A stretch of DNA of 64,000 bases from RYN-428 sp035551995. Its GTDB lineage: Bacteria > Planctomycetota > Phycisphaerae > Tepidisphaerales > Tepidisphaeraceae. Of the stretch, positions 37,762 through 46,760 are shown piece after piece. A model generated the notes under the pieces. That model ran no database searches. It saw only the letters and a list, made by a program, of their open reading frames with translations, and was not told the origin of the DNA. The DNA lies in assembly GCA_035551995.1 (NCBI GenBank), contig DASZME010000097.1, positions 6,462-70,461 of the forward strand, read 5' to 3'. The position numbers were made by a program, and so were the translations under genes. Within the stretch, counting starts at the first letter, position 1, and every line of letters starts with the position of its first letter.

Positions 37762-38805
37762 TTAGGCCGCCCGCGATTCCACCGGCGCCAGATCAAACGT
37801 CAGCTTCTCGGTTCTTCGGATCACGATCACCGGGAGCGTCACGCCGACCTGGTCGTCGGTCAGCAATTTGTGCAGAGCGTCGATGGTCGCGATCGGCCTG
37901 CCGCCGGCTTCGACGATCACGTCTCCCTCGGCCAGATCCGTCTTGGCGGCGGGGCTTGCCGACTCGATGCCGGTGATCATCACGCCGGTCTCCACGGGCA
38001 GATTGAAGAAACGAACCACCTTGCGGTGCAGCGGAACATTCTGCCCGCCGATGCCGATGTAGCTGCGTTTGACCCGGCCGTCGCGGATCAATCGGCTGGC
38101 GACGAACTGGGCGGTGTTGCCGGGGATGGCAAAGCAGATTCCCTGGGCCCCGGCGATGATCGCGGTGTTCACGCCGATCACTTCGCCGCGCGAGTTGACC
38201 AAGGGCCCGCCGGAGTTTCCGGGATTCAACGCCGCGTCGGTCTGGATGATGCCGTCGATCAACCGACCTGTTTCCGATCGAAACGAACGGCCCAGATTGC
38301 TTACGACGCCGGCCGTTACGGTATATTGAAAGCCATACGGATTGCCGATCGCGACCACCAGCTGCCCCACCTGAATCGCCGACGAATCGCCGAATCGCAC
38401 GCTGGCGAGATTCGGGGCGGCAATATCCAGGACGGCCAGATCGGTCTCCGGATCATCCCCCACAAGCTTGGCCGGATAGCTGCGGCCGTCCGAGAGCGTC
38501 ACGCCGATCATTTCGGCGCCGTGGACAACGTGGCTGTTGGTCAAAATGAGTCCGTCGGGCGTGAAGATAAAGCCCGATCCGCTTCCCTCCCGTTCGCGGC
38601 GACGGTTGTGGTCGCGGGGATGATGGACAGTTTGGCGGACTTCGATGTTCACCACCGCCGGGCTTGCAGAACGGGCCGCTCCGACGACCGCCGACGAATA
38701 GGCGTCCAGCAGATCGACCTCGGCGGTGGGCGGGGCGGGCGACGGATCGACCACTGCCGCGCCGCTGGTCTCGGGGCTGCCGACGTACTGTAAAATTCGA
38801 TTCAT
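37762..38805 (-). CDS. HtrA/DegP-type serine protease with one PDZ domain
   Basis: A 347-residue trypsin-fold protease with catalytic triad H92 (TNSHVVHG), D122 (ETDLAVLD) and S198 (LNPGNSGGPL), followed by one PDZ domain (about 255-340; TGVMITGIESASPAAKTDL). Quality-control proteases of this type degrade misfolded proteins, normally in the periplasm. No signal peptide or membrane anchor is visible before residue 30, so the location could be cytoplasmic, which would be less common. ATG 38805 has a purine-rich GGAAAGAAGAG upstream; longer frames reach 38907. Divergent from an HxlR-type regulator gene 145 bp away. Confidence 0.92.
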   Translation of the reverse strand: MNRILQYVGSPETSGAAVVDPSPAPPTAEVDLLDAYSSAVVGAARSASPAVVNIEVRQTVHHPRDHNRRREREGSGSGFIFTPDGLILTNSHVVHGAEMIGVTLSDGRSYPAKLVGDDPETDLAVLDIAAPNLASVRFGDSSAIQVGQLVVAIGNPYGFQYTVTAGVVSNLGRSFRSETGRLIDGIIQTDAALNPGNSGGPLVNSRGEVIGVNTAIIAGAQGICFAIPGNTAQFVASRLIRDGRVKRSYIGIGGQNVPLHRKVVRFFNLPVETGVMITGIESASPAAKTDLAEGDVIVEAGGRPIATIDALHKLLTDDQVGVTLPVIVIRRTEKLTFDLAPVESRAA

Positions 38806-38950
38806 TTTCTCTTCTTTCCGGCATCTTTGGCTTTGTTCCAAAAAGCTTCCGTCTGCCTTGAGTTTGATAAACGATAGGCGGTACAATTGCAGGAGTGAAG
38901 TACGCACCGAAACGTGGCATACTTACCATTTTGATACCATGGAGCCGCCG

Positions 38951-39265
38951 ATGCCCGTCGCCCAAGAGCGAAAAATATGCCCCGCCGAGACGACGTTACG
39001 AGTGATCGGCGGACGCTGGAAGGTGCCGATTTTATGGCATCTTTTTCAAGAGACGCTTCGGTTTTCCGAGCTTCGCCGGGCCTTGGGCAAAGTGACGCAG
39101 AAGATGCTCACCCAGCAGCTTCGCGAGATGGAGCGTGACGGGATCGTTTCCCGCAAGGTTTACCCTCAAATCCCGCCGAAGGTGGAATATTCGCTGACGG
39201 CCGACGGGAAGACGCTGAAGCCGGTGGTGGAAGCGATGTGCCGATGGGGAAAATCGCGGGGATGA
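38951..39265 (+). CDS. HxlR-family winged-helix transcriptional regulator
   Basis: A 104-residue MarR-like winged helix of the HxlR family: CPAETTLRVIGGRWKVPILW at the first helices, LRFSELRRALGKVTQKMLTQ for the recognition helix region, QLREMERDGIVSRKVYPQIP and PKVEYSLTADGKTLKPVVE for the wing and last helix. The conserved N-terminal Cys (residue 10) is present, and in some members this is a redox sensor. ATG 38951 has a GGAG site 6 nt upstream, better than ATG 38939. It is divergent from the HtrA-type gene and may control it; the shared 145-bp region would hold both promoters. Confidence 0.9.
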   Translation: MPVAQERKICPAETTLRVIGGRWKVPILWHLFQETLRFSELRRALGKVTQKMLTQQLREMERDGIVSRKVYPQIPPKVEYSLTADGKTLKPVVEAMCRWGKSRG

Positions 39266-39437
39266 AGCCGGTGTGGACATTTCCAGACGGTCGGCAACCT
39301 TGTTCTGCCAAAGTGACATCCCTTATAATTGAAAGTGTCGTTGGCTAACCCGTCGCAAAGTCGTCTCGGCGGTGTTTCGAAAGCCGGAATATCCGGGCTA
39401 TAGGTCATTCGATGGTTCCAAATTGAGGTAACGTACT

Positions 39438-40024
39438 ATGCCAGCGGTGCTGCGACATTCTTATGCCGGTCGTCCTCAACCACTGCGTTGTACAGGCGAC
39501 GACTTTGATCGCGCCATGGCAACCGGTTGTTCGACGGACGGCGTGTCGAGCTAATCGATGGAGAACTCCTGGAGATGGCTCCGATGAAAGATCCGCACGC
39601 CCAGGCGGTGCGCCTTGCGACTTACGCGCTTTTGCAAGTGTTTCGACCCGACCAGGCCACGGTAAGCGTTCAATGCCCAATGCGCCTTGGCGAATCGCGT
39701 CCGCTGCCCGATCTGGTCATATTGAACGGAACGCCGCGACAGATCATTACGCACCCCACAACCGGGCTGCTCGTCATCGAAATCAGCGATTCGACCCTCG
39801 AATACGATCAGACGGACAACGCGGCGTTGTACGCGGCAAATATGATTCCCGAATATTGGATTATCAACCTGAATGCGCAATGCGTTGACGTACGCCGAAG
39901 TCCGTTTCGCGCGAAAGGGGCGGCGCCGCAGGATGAGGATCTGCGCGTGTACGATTTCCAGGCTGCCATTGCGCCGCTTGCCGCTTCGCATGCGTCCATT
40001 AAGGTGAGCGATCTATTGCCTTGA
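39438..40024 (+). pseudogene. Uma2-family endonuclease with a frameshift near the 5' end
   Basis: From ATG 39438 (with GAGGTAA about 9 nt upstream) one frame reads to FDRAMATG near position 39525; the family pattern then continues in another frame as FDGRRVELIDGELLEMAP, PDLVILNG, ISDSTLEYDQTDNAALYA and PEYWIINLNAQCVDVRRS to a stop at 40024. A one-base deletion at about 39525 explains the change. The rest, including the ELIDGE and PDLV nuclease-fold landmarks and the E-I-S-x-S-T segment, is complete. A shortened product from TTG 39527 would lack about 30 residues but keep the core, so residual function cannot be excluded. Confidence 0.72.
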
Positions 40025-40255
40025 TCTCCCATTTCGTGCCGCCCGGCGCAGGCGCCAACCCCCTTTACGAATTCCCATTTCGAGCCTGACGGCGCCGGAG
40101 TGCAGGATTACCGCGCATTCATCGTATCCAGTGTAGTATGGAGTGGCGGCTTTCCCTTTTACATTGTGAATCGGTTTTTCGCATCGATATCGATAGTGTG
40201 CGCGAAAACCTCGCCGCCTTTTTTATCCAGCCTTACATCGCCACGGAGTTTCTAT

Positions 40256-43200
40256 ATGTTAATTCGTCGCTCATCCCGCAAATCGATACTGCGAACGTGC
40301 ATCAATGCGCTCGTCGAATCACTTGAAACCCGGACGCTCTTGAGCGGCGGCACGGTCGATACGACGTTTGGAACACAGGGATCGGTCGCAACTCTGTTTT
40401 CCGGCGCGCACAGTTATGCCTATGCGACAGCCGTGCTCGTGCAGCATGATGGCGATTCCATTGTCGTCGGCTCCGCCGGCCCGGCGAACGAATCGGGCAA
40501 GCCCAACCAGGACTTCGCCCTTGTTCGCTACACCTCGGCAGGCAAGCTTGATCCGACCTACGGAACAAATGGTGAAGTCTTTACCGATTTTAACGGCGGT
40601 GACGACATCGCCGTCGCCGCGGCGCTTCAGTCCGACGGCAAGGTCGTCGTGGCGGGAATCAGCAACTATTCCGGCAACGATAACGACTTCGTCCTTGCAC
40701 GCTACACCACCACCGGCGCCCTCGATACCACCTTCGGCGCCAATGGCCGAGTTATTACCAATCTCTCAAGCGTCGGCGGCGCAGAGGCTACGGCAATGAT
40801 CATCGATAGTCAGGGCCGTATCCTGGTTTTGGGAACCCTCGGCGATCCTTCCAACGCCAATCGATTCACCATCGCCCGCTATTTGCCCAGCGGAGCGCTG
40901 GATACTACGTTCGGCAAAGGCGGAATAGCGGTCATGAAAGCCGGGCCGGCGATTAACAGCGCCAGCGCGCTGGCGATTCAACCCGACGGCAAAATCGTGG
41001 TCGCCGGCGGTAGCGCCGACGACAATTTCTACGCCACCCGCCTCACGTCCACCGGCGCCTTGGACACCACCTTCGGAACCGCCGGATTTACGGAGGTGAA
41101 CTTCTTCAATGGGTCCTCCGCGGTAGCCGTCGATATTGTCGCCGGCGGCAAAATATTGCTGGGTGGAACCGGCTTCTATGGCGGAAGCTCCGACAGCGGC
41201 GCGTTTGACTTTTCCCGACTCAACTCAAACGGCACTCTCGATACAACCTTTATCTCCAATGGAATATATGCCCAAAGCGTGGGGAACGGCGCCATCGCGC
41301 ATGCCATGACCGTCGAACCCGACGGCAATATCCTCATGGTCGGCGCAGGCGTAGGCGATAACAGTCTCTATTCCATCCTCGTCAGCTCGGCGCAAGGATT
41401 CCTCAGCAACGGCGTCGTGCATTTTAATACGGTGAGCAACACCGCAACCACCATCGGCCAAAGCGCCGCGTTCGCCGTCGCCGTTCAAAACGACGGACGG
41501 ATCTTAGTGGCCGGCGAAGAGGGTGGAGGCACGATTACATCGCCGACCGAGCACTTTATTGTCAATCGCTTTCTCGGCGACGCCCCCGTCTCGATTTCCG
41601 GTCAGGTCATCGACGTTGCCGGCGCCGGATCGGGATTGGCCGGAGTGAAGGTCTACCTTGATATCAACAACAACGGCGTCTACGACCCTACAGACTACTA
41701 CGTCACGACCAGCGCCCACGGCTATTATACGTTCTCCAATCTCGCCGCGGGAACCTATGTCGTTCGCGAAGTCGTTCCGAGCGGTTTCCAGATCACCGCT
41801 CCCAGCGGCGGTTCTTATAGTCTCACGCTGGCGCCGGGCCAGTCGGCTGCCAACGAAAACTTCGACGACGGCAGCACCCTCGGCTCGATCTCGGGCGCGG
41901 TCGTCAACCTCGCGACTGGAATCAACGGAACCGGATTGTCCGGAATCAAGGTGTATCTCGATTTGAACAACGACGGCAAACTCGATACCGGCGATAAATC
42001 AGTGACCACCGGTTCCGACGGCAGCTACACGTTTTCCAACCTCGCTTTTGGAACCTACGAAGTTCGGGAGGTCGTGCCGTCGGGAACACAAGTCAACACT
42101 CCGGCCGGCGGCGCCTATACGGTCACGCTGTCAGCCGGGAATACCTCGGCAGGGGAAAATTTCAACAATCTTCCCGGTGTCTCCGTGCTGGATACCAGTT
42201 ACGGCACGTCAGGCTCAGTCGCCGTTGGTTTCCCGCCGCCGCATGATTACTCGTCGCCGGCGACGGTGCTGTTGCAGTCGGACGGCAAATCGATCGTCGT
42301 CGGAACCGCCGGGCCTGTCGATCAGGGTTTCGATGATCCCGAGCCAGGCACATCCGACTTTGTGCTTACCCGCTATACGACTGCCGGAGCGCTCGATCCG
42401 ACGTACGGCACAAAGGGAGTCGTCTACACCAACTTCGGCGGCGGCGATAGTTCCGCCAAGGCCGCCGTGATACAGCCCAATGGCGACGTCGTCGTCGCGG
42501 GAACGGAAGCCAACGGCGATCTTGTGCTCGCGCGCTACACCACCGCCGGCGCCCTCGACGCCACCTTCGGCAATCATGGCAAGGTCACCACCACGCTCAC
42601 CTTCGGCTCCGGCTCGAGCAATTCCTTTGGGCCCACATTATCCATGGCGCTAGATAGCTCCGGGCGATTGGTCGTGTCGGGAATCAACGGCGACGTCACC
42701 GTCGCGCGCTTCTTATCCAATGGATCGTTTGATGCTTCGTTCGGCAAAGCCGGCGTCGCGAAGTTCACCTCCGGCCCTTTGCTCACCGTCGTTACAGTGG
42801 TTGATTATTTCCCCAATCTCAGTTCGACCGCGATCGAATCGGACGGCAAAATCGTCATCGCCGGCCAAACCGCGGCCGGCGATATGTTTGCCGCCCGGCT
42901 GACCTCCGCCGGCGCCCTGGACACCACGTTCGGGTCCGCCGGCGTGGCCGATATCAATTTCCCCGGCGAAACCAGTGGCGCCACCGCCGTCGATTTCACC
43001 ACCGGCGGAAAAATCCTGCTCGGCGGCTTCGTGACCAACGCTCAATCGATCAATTCTTTCGCCCTCGTCCGCCTCAATACCAACGGCTCGCTTGACACCA
43101 CGTTTGGGACCAACGGAAAGACGATTTCCACCTTCCCGTCCCAGAGCGGCGAGGCAAATGCCATGGCCGTCGAATCCAACGGCGATATCATTCTCGCGGG

Positions 43201-43459
43201 CTCCGGCGTTGACCAAGGCATCTTCCTCAGTTCCGCCCTGCTCGCCCGTTACACCACCGCTGGCGTTCTGGACAAGACATTCAACGGCAACGGCGAAGTG
43301 GTCTTCAACTCCATCGTCAGCAGCAGCTTCGCGGCGATGGTTGACGCGAACGCCGTGATCGTCCAATCCAACGGCGATATCCTCGTCGTCGGCGATTCCG
43401 GCGGCGGCCACGCCGGCGGCGACTTCGACGAAATCCTCCTCACGCGCTTTCTCGGCTGA
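40256..43459 (+). CDS. Large delta-60 repeat / Cna-B-type surface protein
   Basis: A 1067-residue secreted protein. The N-terminus has a basic region and ESLETRTLLS (residues 21-30), close to the LEPR-x-LL motif at the start of many planctomycete surface proteins. Then come two blocks of delta-60 beta-propeller repeats, each repeat carrying LDTTFG or a close variant and a DGKIVVAG-like strand (about residues 35-440 and 640-1065). Between them are two SdrD/Cna-B-like domains (ISGQVIDVAGAGSGLAGVKV; LSGIKVYLDLNNDGKLDTGD) with calcium-type D-x-N-N-D-G loops. ATG 40256 has a GGAG site 8 nt before it. An adhesive or structural surface role is inferred. Confidence 0.85.
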   Translation: MLIRRSSRKSILRTCINALVESLETRTLLSGGTVDTTFGTQGSVATLFSGAHSYAYATAVLVQHDGDSIVVGSAGPANESGKPNQDFALVRYTSAGKLDPTYGTNGEVFTDFNGGDDIAVAAALQSDGKVVVAGISNYSGNDNDFVLARYTTTGALDTTFGANGRVITNLSSVGGAEATAMIIDSQGRILVLGTLGDPSNANRFTIARYLPSGALDTTFGKGGIAVMKAGPAINSASALAIQPDGKIVVAGGSADDNFYATRLTSTGALDTTFGTAGFTEVNFFNGSSAVAVDIVAGGKILLGGTGFYGGSSDSGAFDFSRLNSNGTLDTTFISNGIYAQSVGNGAIAHAMTVEPDGNILMVGAGVGDNSLYSILVSSAQGFLSNGVVHFNTVSNTATTIGQSAAFAVAVQNDGRILVAGEEGGGTITSPTEHFIVNRFLGDAPVSISGQVIDVAGAGSGLAGVKVYLDINNNGVYDPTDYYVTTSAHGYYTFSNLAAGTYVVREVVPSGFQITAPSGGSYSLTLAPGQSAANENFDDGSTLGSISGAVVNLATGINGTGLSGIKVYLDLNNDGKLDTGDKSVTTGSDGSYTFSNLAFGTYEVREVVPSGTQVNTPAGGAYTVTLSAGNTSAGENFNNLPGVSVLDTSYGTSGSVAVGFPPPHDYSSPATVLLQSDGKSIVVGTAGPVDQGFDDPEPGTSDFVLTRYTTAGALDPTYGTKGVVYTNFGGGDSSAKAAVIQPNGDVVVAGTEANGDLVLARYTTAGALDATFGNHGKVTTTLTFGSGSSNSFGPTLSMALDSSGRLVVSGINGDVTVARFLSNGSFDASFGKAGVAKFTSGPLLTVVTVVDYFPNLSSTAIESDGKIVIAGQTAAGDMFAARLTSAGALDTTFGSAGVADINFPGETSGATAVDFTTGGKILLGGFVTNAQSINSFALVRLNTNGSLDTTFGTNGKTISTFPSQSGEANAMAVESNGDIILAGSGVDQGIFLSSALLARYTTAGVLDKTFNGNGEVVFNSIVSSSFAAMVDANAVIVQSNGDILVVGDSGGGHAGGDFDEILLTRFLG

Positions 43460-43753
43460 CGTCGCTCGTCGAATCATCAAAGGTCCGACGGCCTTTCAAA
43501 AGCCGTTCGTCCACCCGTTCGCCGCATTTGGCGAACCGGAAAACCGAGCCGCATCGCGTTGCCCGCGATGACCTTTCTGAAGTTAGCAAACCGACGTGGG
43601 CGGCGGTGTTCGAACTGCCGGCCATGCCCTTTTCGCCAGCTTCAATCGCGCTATTCGCATCCAAACCCGCGCCGTCCTATACTCGTACGTTTGATTCGGC
43701 CCGGTTCCTGGCCGATGGCGCTTATTCGTCTCTCGATTTGAGGAGAACCTGCA

Positions 43754-45160
43754 ATGCCCGGCATGACCATGACCGAACAGATCCTTGCCAAACATAGCGG
43801 CAAGACCCACGTTGACCCCGGCGAAAATGTTTGGGTGAACGTGGATGTGCTGATGACCCACGACGTCTGCGGGCCGGGCACGATCGGCATCTTTCATGAA
43901 AAATTCGGGCGCAACGCCAAGGTATGGGATCCCAATCGCGTGGTCATCATTCCCGACCATTACATCTTCACTGCCGACGAAAAGTGTCATCGCAACGTGC
44001 AGGTACTGCGCGATTTCGTGAAGGAACAGGGGCTGAAATATTATTACGATCCGGAGTTCGTGAAGAACGAGCCGGGGATGCCCAATCCCTATCGCGATCC
44101 GAATAAAACCAATTACAAAGGCGTATGCCACAAGGCGCTGCCGGAAGAGGGGCACATCCGTCCCGGGGAAATCCTCATCGGCACCGACAGCCACACCTGC
44201 ACGGCCGGCGCCTTCGGCCAATTCGCCACCGGGGTCGGCAACTCCGACGCGGCGTTTGTGCTCGGCACCGGAAAGACATGGCTGAAGGTTCCGCCGACGA
44301 TGAAGTTCACCTTTCACGGGCAAATCCCTCCCTACCTGACGGCCAAGGACTTGATCCTCGCCGTCATCGGCGAGATCGGCGTCGATGGCGCCACCTATCG
44401 CGCCATGTATTTCGCGGGCGACGGCATCAAATCCCTCACCCTCGAAGACCGCATGACGCTGACCAACATGGCCATCGAAGCCGGCGGCAAAAACGGCATC
44501 TGCGACGTGGACGAAAAAACCCTCGCCTACGTTCGCAACCGCTCCAACGTCCCCACCTGGGAAGTGATCGAAGAAAGCCGCGACGCCAGATATCACTTTG
44601 AAGCCGAATGGGATTTAAGCACGCTGGAACCGCTCGTCGCCAAGCCTCATTCCCCGGACAACCGCGATACGGCTCACAATTGCCGCGACGTCAAACTCGA
44701 TCGCTGCTACATCGGCTCCTGCACCGGCGGAAAAATCACGGACATGATCTTCGCCGCCAATATTCTCAAGGGAAACCGCGTCAAAGTTCAAACCTTCGTC
44801 GTGCCCGGCAGCACGGAAGTGCATTCCGATATGAAGCGCCTGAATCTCCGCGGCGTCCCGAGGGACAGTAACGAAAAGAGCATCGAAGACATTCTCATGG
44901 ACGCCGGATGCACCATGGGCCCCAGCGGCTGCGGCGCCTGTCTGGGCGGCCCGGTGGATACCTTTGGCCGGCTGCAAACGACCGAAGTCTGCATCAGCAC
45001 GACCAACCGGAATTTCCCCGGCCGCATGGGCAGCACCAAATCGGCCGTCTATCTGGCGTCGCCCCTGACCGTGGCGGCCAGCGCGCTGACGGGACATATC
45101 ACCGACCCCCGAGAATACGTGAGTTCGCCGATCGAAACGGGAATGGCCGGAGTGCTGTAA
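43754..45160 (+). CDS. leuC: 3-isopropylmalate dehydratase large subunit / homoaconitase-type
   Basis: A 468-residue aconitase-family protein that in leucine synthesis isomerises 2- to 3-isopropylmalate with LeuD. Landmarks: TEQILAKHSG at the start, VIIPDHYIFTADEKCHRNV, LIGTDSHTCTAGAFGQFATG, and the 4Fe-4S ligands in IGSCTGG (near residue 322) and GCGACLGG (near 393 and 396). AGGAG precedes the ATG by 8 nt. The sequence is of the LeuC/HacA branch; which substrate it prefers is not decidable. No leuD-type small subunit is adjacent, which is unusual for leuC. Alternative: homoaconitase-like enzyme of another pathway. Confidence 0.9.
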   Translation: MPGMTMTEQILAKHSGKTHVDPGENVWVNVDVLMTHDVCGPGTIGIFHEKFGRNAKVWDPNRVVIIPDHYIFTADEKCHRNVQVLRDFVKEQGLKYYYDPEFVKNEPGMPNPYRDPNKTNYKGVCHKALPEEGHIRPGEILIGTDSHTCTAGAFGQFATGVGNSDAAFVLGTGKTWLKVPPTMKFTFHGQIPPYLTAKDLILAVIGEIGVDGATYRAMYFAGDGIKSLTLEDRMTLTNMAIEAGGKNGICDVDEKTLAYVRNRSNVPTWEVIEESRDARYHFEAEWDLSTLEPLVAKPHSPDNRDTAHNCRDVKLDRCYIGSCTGGKITDMIFAANILKGNRVKVQTFVVPGSTEVHSDMKRLNLRGVPRDSNEKSIEDILMDAGCTMGPSGCGACLGGPVDTFGRLQTTEVCISTTNRNFPGRMGSTKSAVYLASPLTVAASALTGHITDPREYVSSPIETGMAGVL

Positions 45161-45884
45161 CGGTTCTGCACTCGCTGCGTGCGCCACAAGCGACGCTTGT
45201 CATGGCGTACGTCGCGATGTTGGATGAGGTGGACGAGGGGACCGCGATACTTAAGTTGAGCGATGTTCTTCCCACGCAAGCTCACTTTGCTACCTACCAA
45301 GGCCTGCCGTCCGATTGGTAGCTGCGTTATCGGAGATGAATCGAAGCTGATCCGCCGCAAGTTGAACAGGATGCCGGCGCTTTCAGCAAGAAAATGAAAG
45401 GTCCGCCTCTGTTGAATGACTCCCGCCTCTTCTCCACCGACTCAGGTATTTCCGCGAGCGTCTGGAATAATATACATTTTTCTCTTGCCTTTTTGATAAA
45501 CGATGAAATAATCGCCTTTCTGGAACGTCGTGTCGATGGAGATAGTCATGTTCAAGCATTGTAATAAGTCAACAGCCGCCGGTATTGAGTCCCGCCGACT
45601 CGATACAGATATGGCGTTTGTGCCGACGCGCCTGGTCGCGTAATCTCCCCGCCTTTTCCGGCCGGGAGTTCTTCCCGGTCGAAAGTAATCTTTTTTACTA
45701 TACCGGGAATGTTTTAAGCCTGTCGTTATTCGGCTGAAAAGCTTCATAACGAGTGGAATCGCGTCTGATTCCACGCCGGCTTATTTTGCGTTGGAGCGTT
45801 GGATGATGAATCAATGCTGGACGGAATGCGCGCCCATGTCTCGGCACGAAGTCTTTTGGAGATATCGCGGCTGACTGTGAAGAC
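45161..45884. other. Intergenic region before the tRNA cluster
   Basis: No gene is firmly supported in this 724-bp region. The longest minus-strand frame (45442-45774, 110 codons) ends IDTTFQKGDYFIVYQKGKRK followed by MYIIPDARGNT, which looks protein-like over its last 35 residues only and could be the tail of a decayed gene. A plus-strand frame at 45201-45321 has no recognisable content. A GC-rich hairpin with T-run is near 45658-45696. Confidence 0.35.
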
Positions 45885-45957
45885 GCACTGGTAGCTCAAA
45901 TGGAAGAGCGCCGGTCTACGAAGCCGGCGGTTGAAGGTTCGAGTCCTTCCCGGTGTA
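45885..45957 (+). tRNA. tRNA-Arg (anticodon ACG)
   Basis: A full cloverleaf of 73 nt: acceptor GCACTGG pairing with CCGGTGT (two G-U pairs), D-arm GCTC/GAGC, anticodon stem CCGGT/GCCGG with loop CTACGAA (anticodon ACG), T-arm GAAGG-TTCGAGT-CCTTC, discriminator A. CCA is not encoded. First of a cluster of tRNA and tRNA-like segments. Confidence 0.88.
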
Positions 45958-46000
45958 TTGGCGCGCGAAATGGTTGTATTCGCAATATTTATGATATTGA

Positions 46001-46050
46001 TGGCCGCACCTGGCTCAACTGCGGAGCCGCCGGTTGTTCGCCGGAGTAGT
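46001..46050 (+). other. Degenerate tRNA-like segment (Asn-like)
   Basis: GGCTCAACTGCGGAGC resembles a D-arm and the following GCCGGTTGTTCGCCGG resembles an anticodon arm with GTT in the loop, as in tRNA-Asn. No T-arm or closing acceptor strand follows, so it is either a truncated relic or chance. Confidence 0.3.
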
Positions 46051-46057
46051 GCAAACA

Positions 46058-46130
46058 GCCGCCATAGCTCAGCGGAATGAGCGTCCGTTTGTCAACCGGA
46101 AGGTCATGGGTTCGACACCCATTGGCGGCG
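46058..46130 (+). tRNA. tRNA-Asp (anticodon GTC)
   Basis: A 73-nt cloverleaf: acceptor GCCGCCA perfectly paired with TGGCGGC, D-arm GCTC/GAGC, anticodon loop TTGTCAA (GTC), T-arm ATGGG-TTCGACA-CCCAT, discriminator G as expected for tRNA-Asp. The last pair of the anticodon stem (T31-C39) is mismatched, an oddity. CCA is not encoded. Confidence 0.85.
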
Positions 46131-46140
46131 TGGAAAGTTT

Positions 46141-46210
46141 TGGGCATAGCCCAGCGGTAGAGCGGAGGCCAGGGAGCCTTATGTCTCTGTTTCGATTCCA
46201 GGCAAATTTC
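46141..46210 (+). other. Degenerate tRNA-like segment (possibly Gln-like relic)
   Basis: TGGGCATAGCCCAGCGGTAG followed by AGC resembles the acceptor and D-arm of a tRNA, and GTTTCGATTCC further on resembles a T-loop. The anticodon stem has only four pairs with a six-base loop and the 3' acceptor strand does not pair, so this is a decayed or highly reduced tRNA rather than a standard one. Confidence 0.4.
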
Positions 46211-46342
46211 CGCAACTGTATAAGCTGGACGCGAACGGGGGCGCGTCTTGCTTCGCTTGCGACGAACATGTCGTCGCCGGTGACTCTTGACTCTGAAGAT
46301 CGCGTTTTCGGGATGAAGTATGGCGAAGAAGGAAGAATACGG

Positions 46343-46603
46343 ATGACTCACATGCAAACTATCAATGTGCCCCATCGCAGTCGAATGGGGACCGACGCGG
46401 CCGTTATTCACGTCCATTATGCCAAGCGTAGTTTCGACATCTCGATGATCGGGCTCGGTCTAACGCCAACCTCGCATGACGACCATGTGAAATATGAGAT
46501 CGCCCGCTTTTTGGACGTCGCGGATAATTATTTGGATGACTATGTGATCGATCGTCACGTCAGCGGCAATCTTACGATTTGTCCGCGTTCGATCGGCGGT
46601 TGA
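46343..46603 (+). CDS. Small hypothetical protein in the tRNA cluster
   Basis: An 86-residue protein starting MTHMQTINVPHRSRMGTDAA, with AKRSFDISMIGLGLTPTSHD and ARFLDVADNYLDDYVIDRHV, ending in a short basic tail. It is soluble and acidic in the middle; no family was recognised. A purine-rich GGAAGAA lies about 10 nt before the ATG. The composition is a clear protein pattern rather than a shadow frame. It begins 213 nt after the tRNA-Asp and is followed at 46638 by another small gene in the same direction. Confidence 0.65.
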   Translation: MTHMQTINVPHRSRMGTDAAVIHVHYAKRSFDISMIGLGLTPTSHDDHVKYEIARFLDVADNYLDDYVIDRHVSGNLTICPRSIGG

Positions 46604-46637
46604 CTTCACTCACGAGGCTGAACCAACAAGGAGAAAC

Positions 46638-46760
46638 ATGAAACCTTTTCACGTACCTATTCGTTATGCCGGCCATTCCCGAGGGAAGGCCGGCCGGAAA
46701 AACAATGGAACCTGTAAATGGGTGTTATATGAACACGCGGAGTTTACAAGAGAAGTTTGA
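46638..46760 (+). CDS. Very small basic hypothetical protein
   Basis: A 40-residue frame (MKPFHVPIRYAGHSRGKAGR, then KNNGTCKWVLYEHAEF and TREV). The AAGGAG ribosome site 5 nt before ATG 46638 is the best in this region, and the gene lies 34 nt after the previous stop. Its last 32 nt overlap the start of the next gene in another frame, which suggests coupled translation. No family recognised. Confidence 0.55.
   Translation: MKPFHVPIRYAGHSRGKAGRKNNGTCKWVLYEHAEFTREV

Noticed and set aside
42713..43480. A 255-codon minus-strand frame
   Set aside because: Antisense to the repetitive delta-60 protein; its apparent repeats merely mirror those of the sense strand.
45442..45774. A 110-codon minus-strand frame before the tRNA cluster
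   Set aside because: Only the last 35 residues look protein-like; the rest does not, and no family fits. Kept as a note in the intergenic entry.
46001..46210. Calling the two degenerate tRNA-like segments as functional tRNAs
   Set aside because: Neither has a full set of paired arms; they are listed as tRNA-like only.
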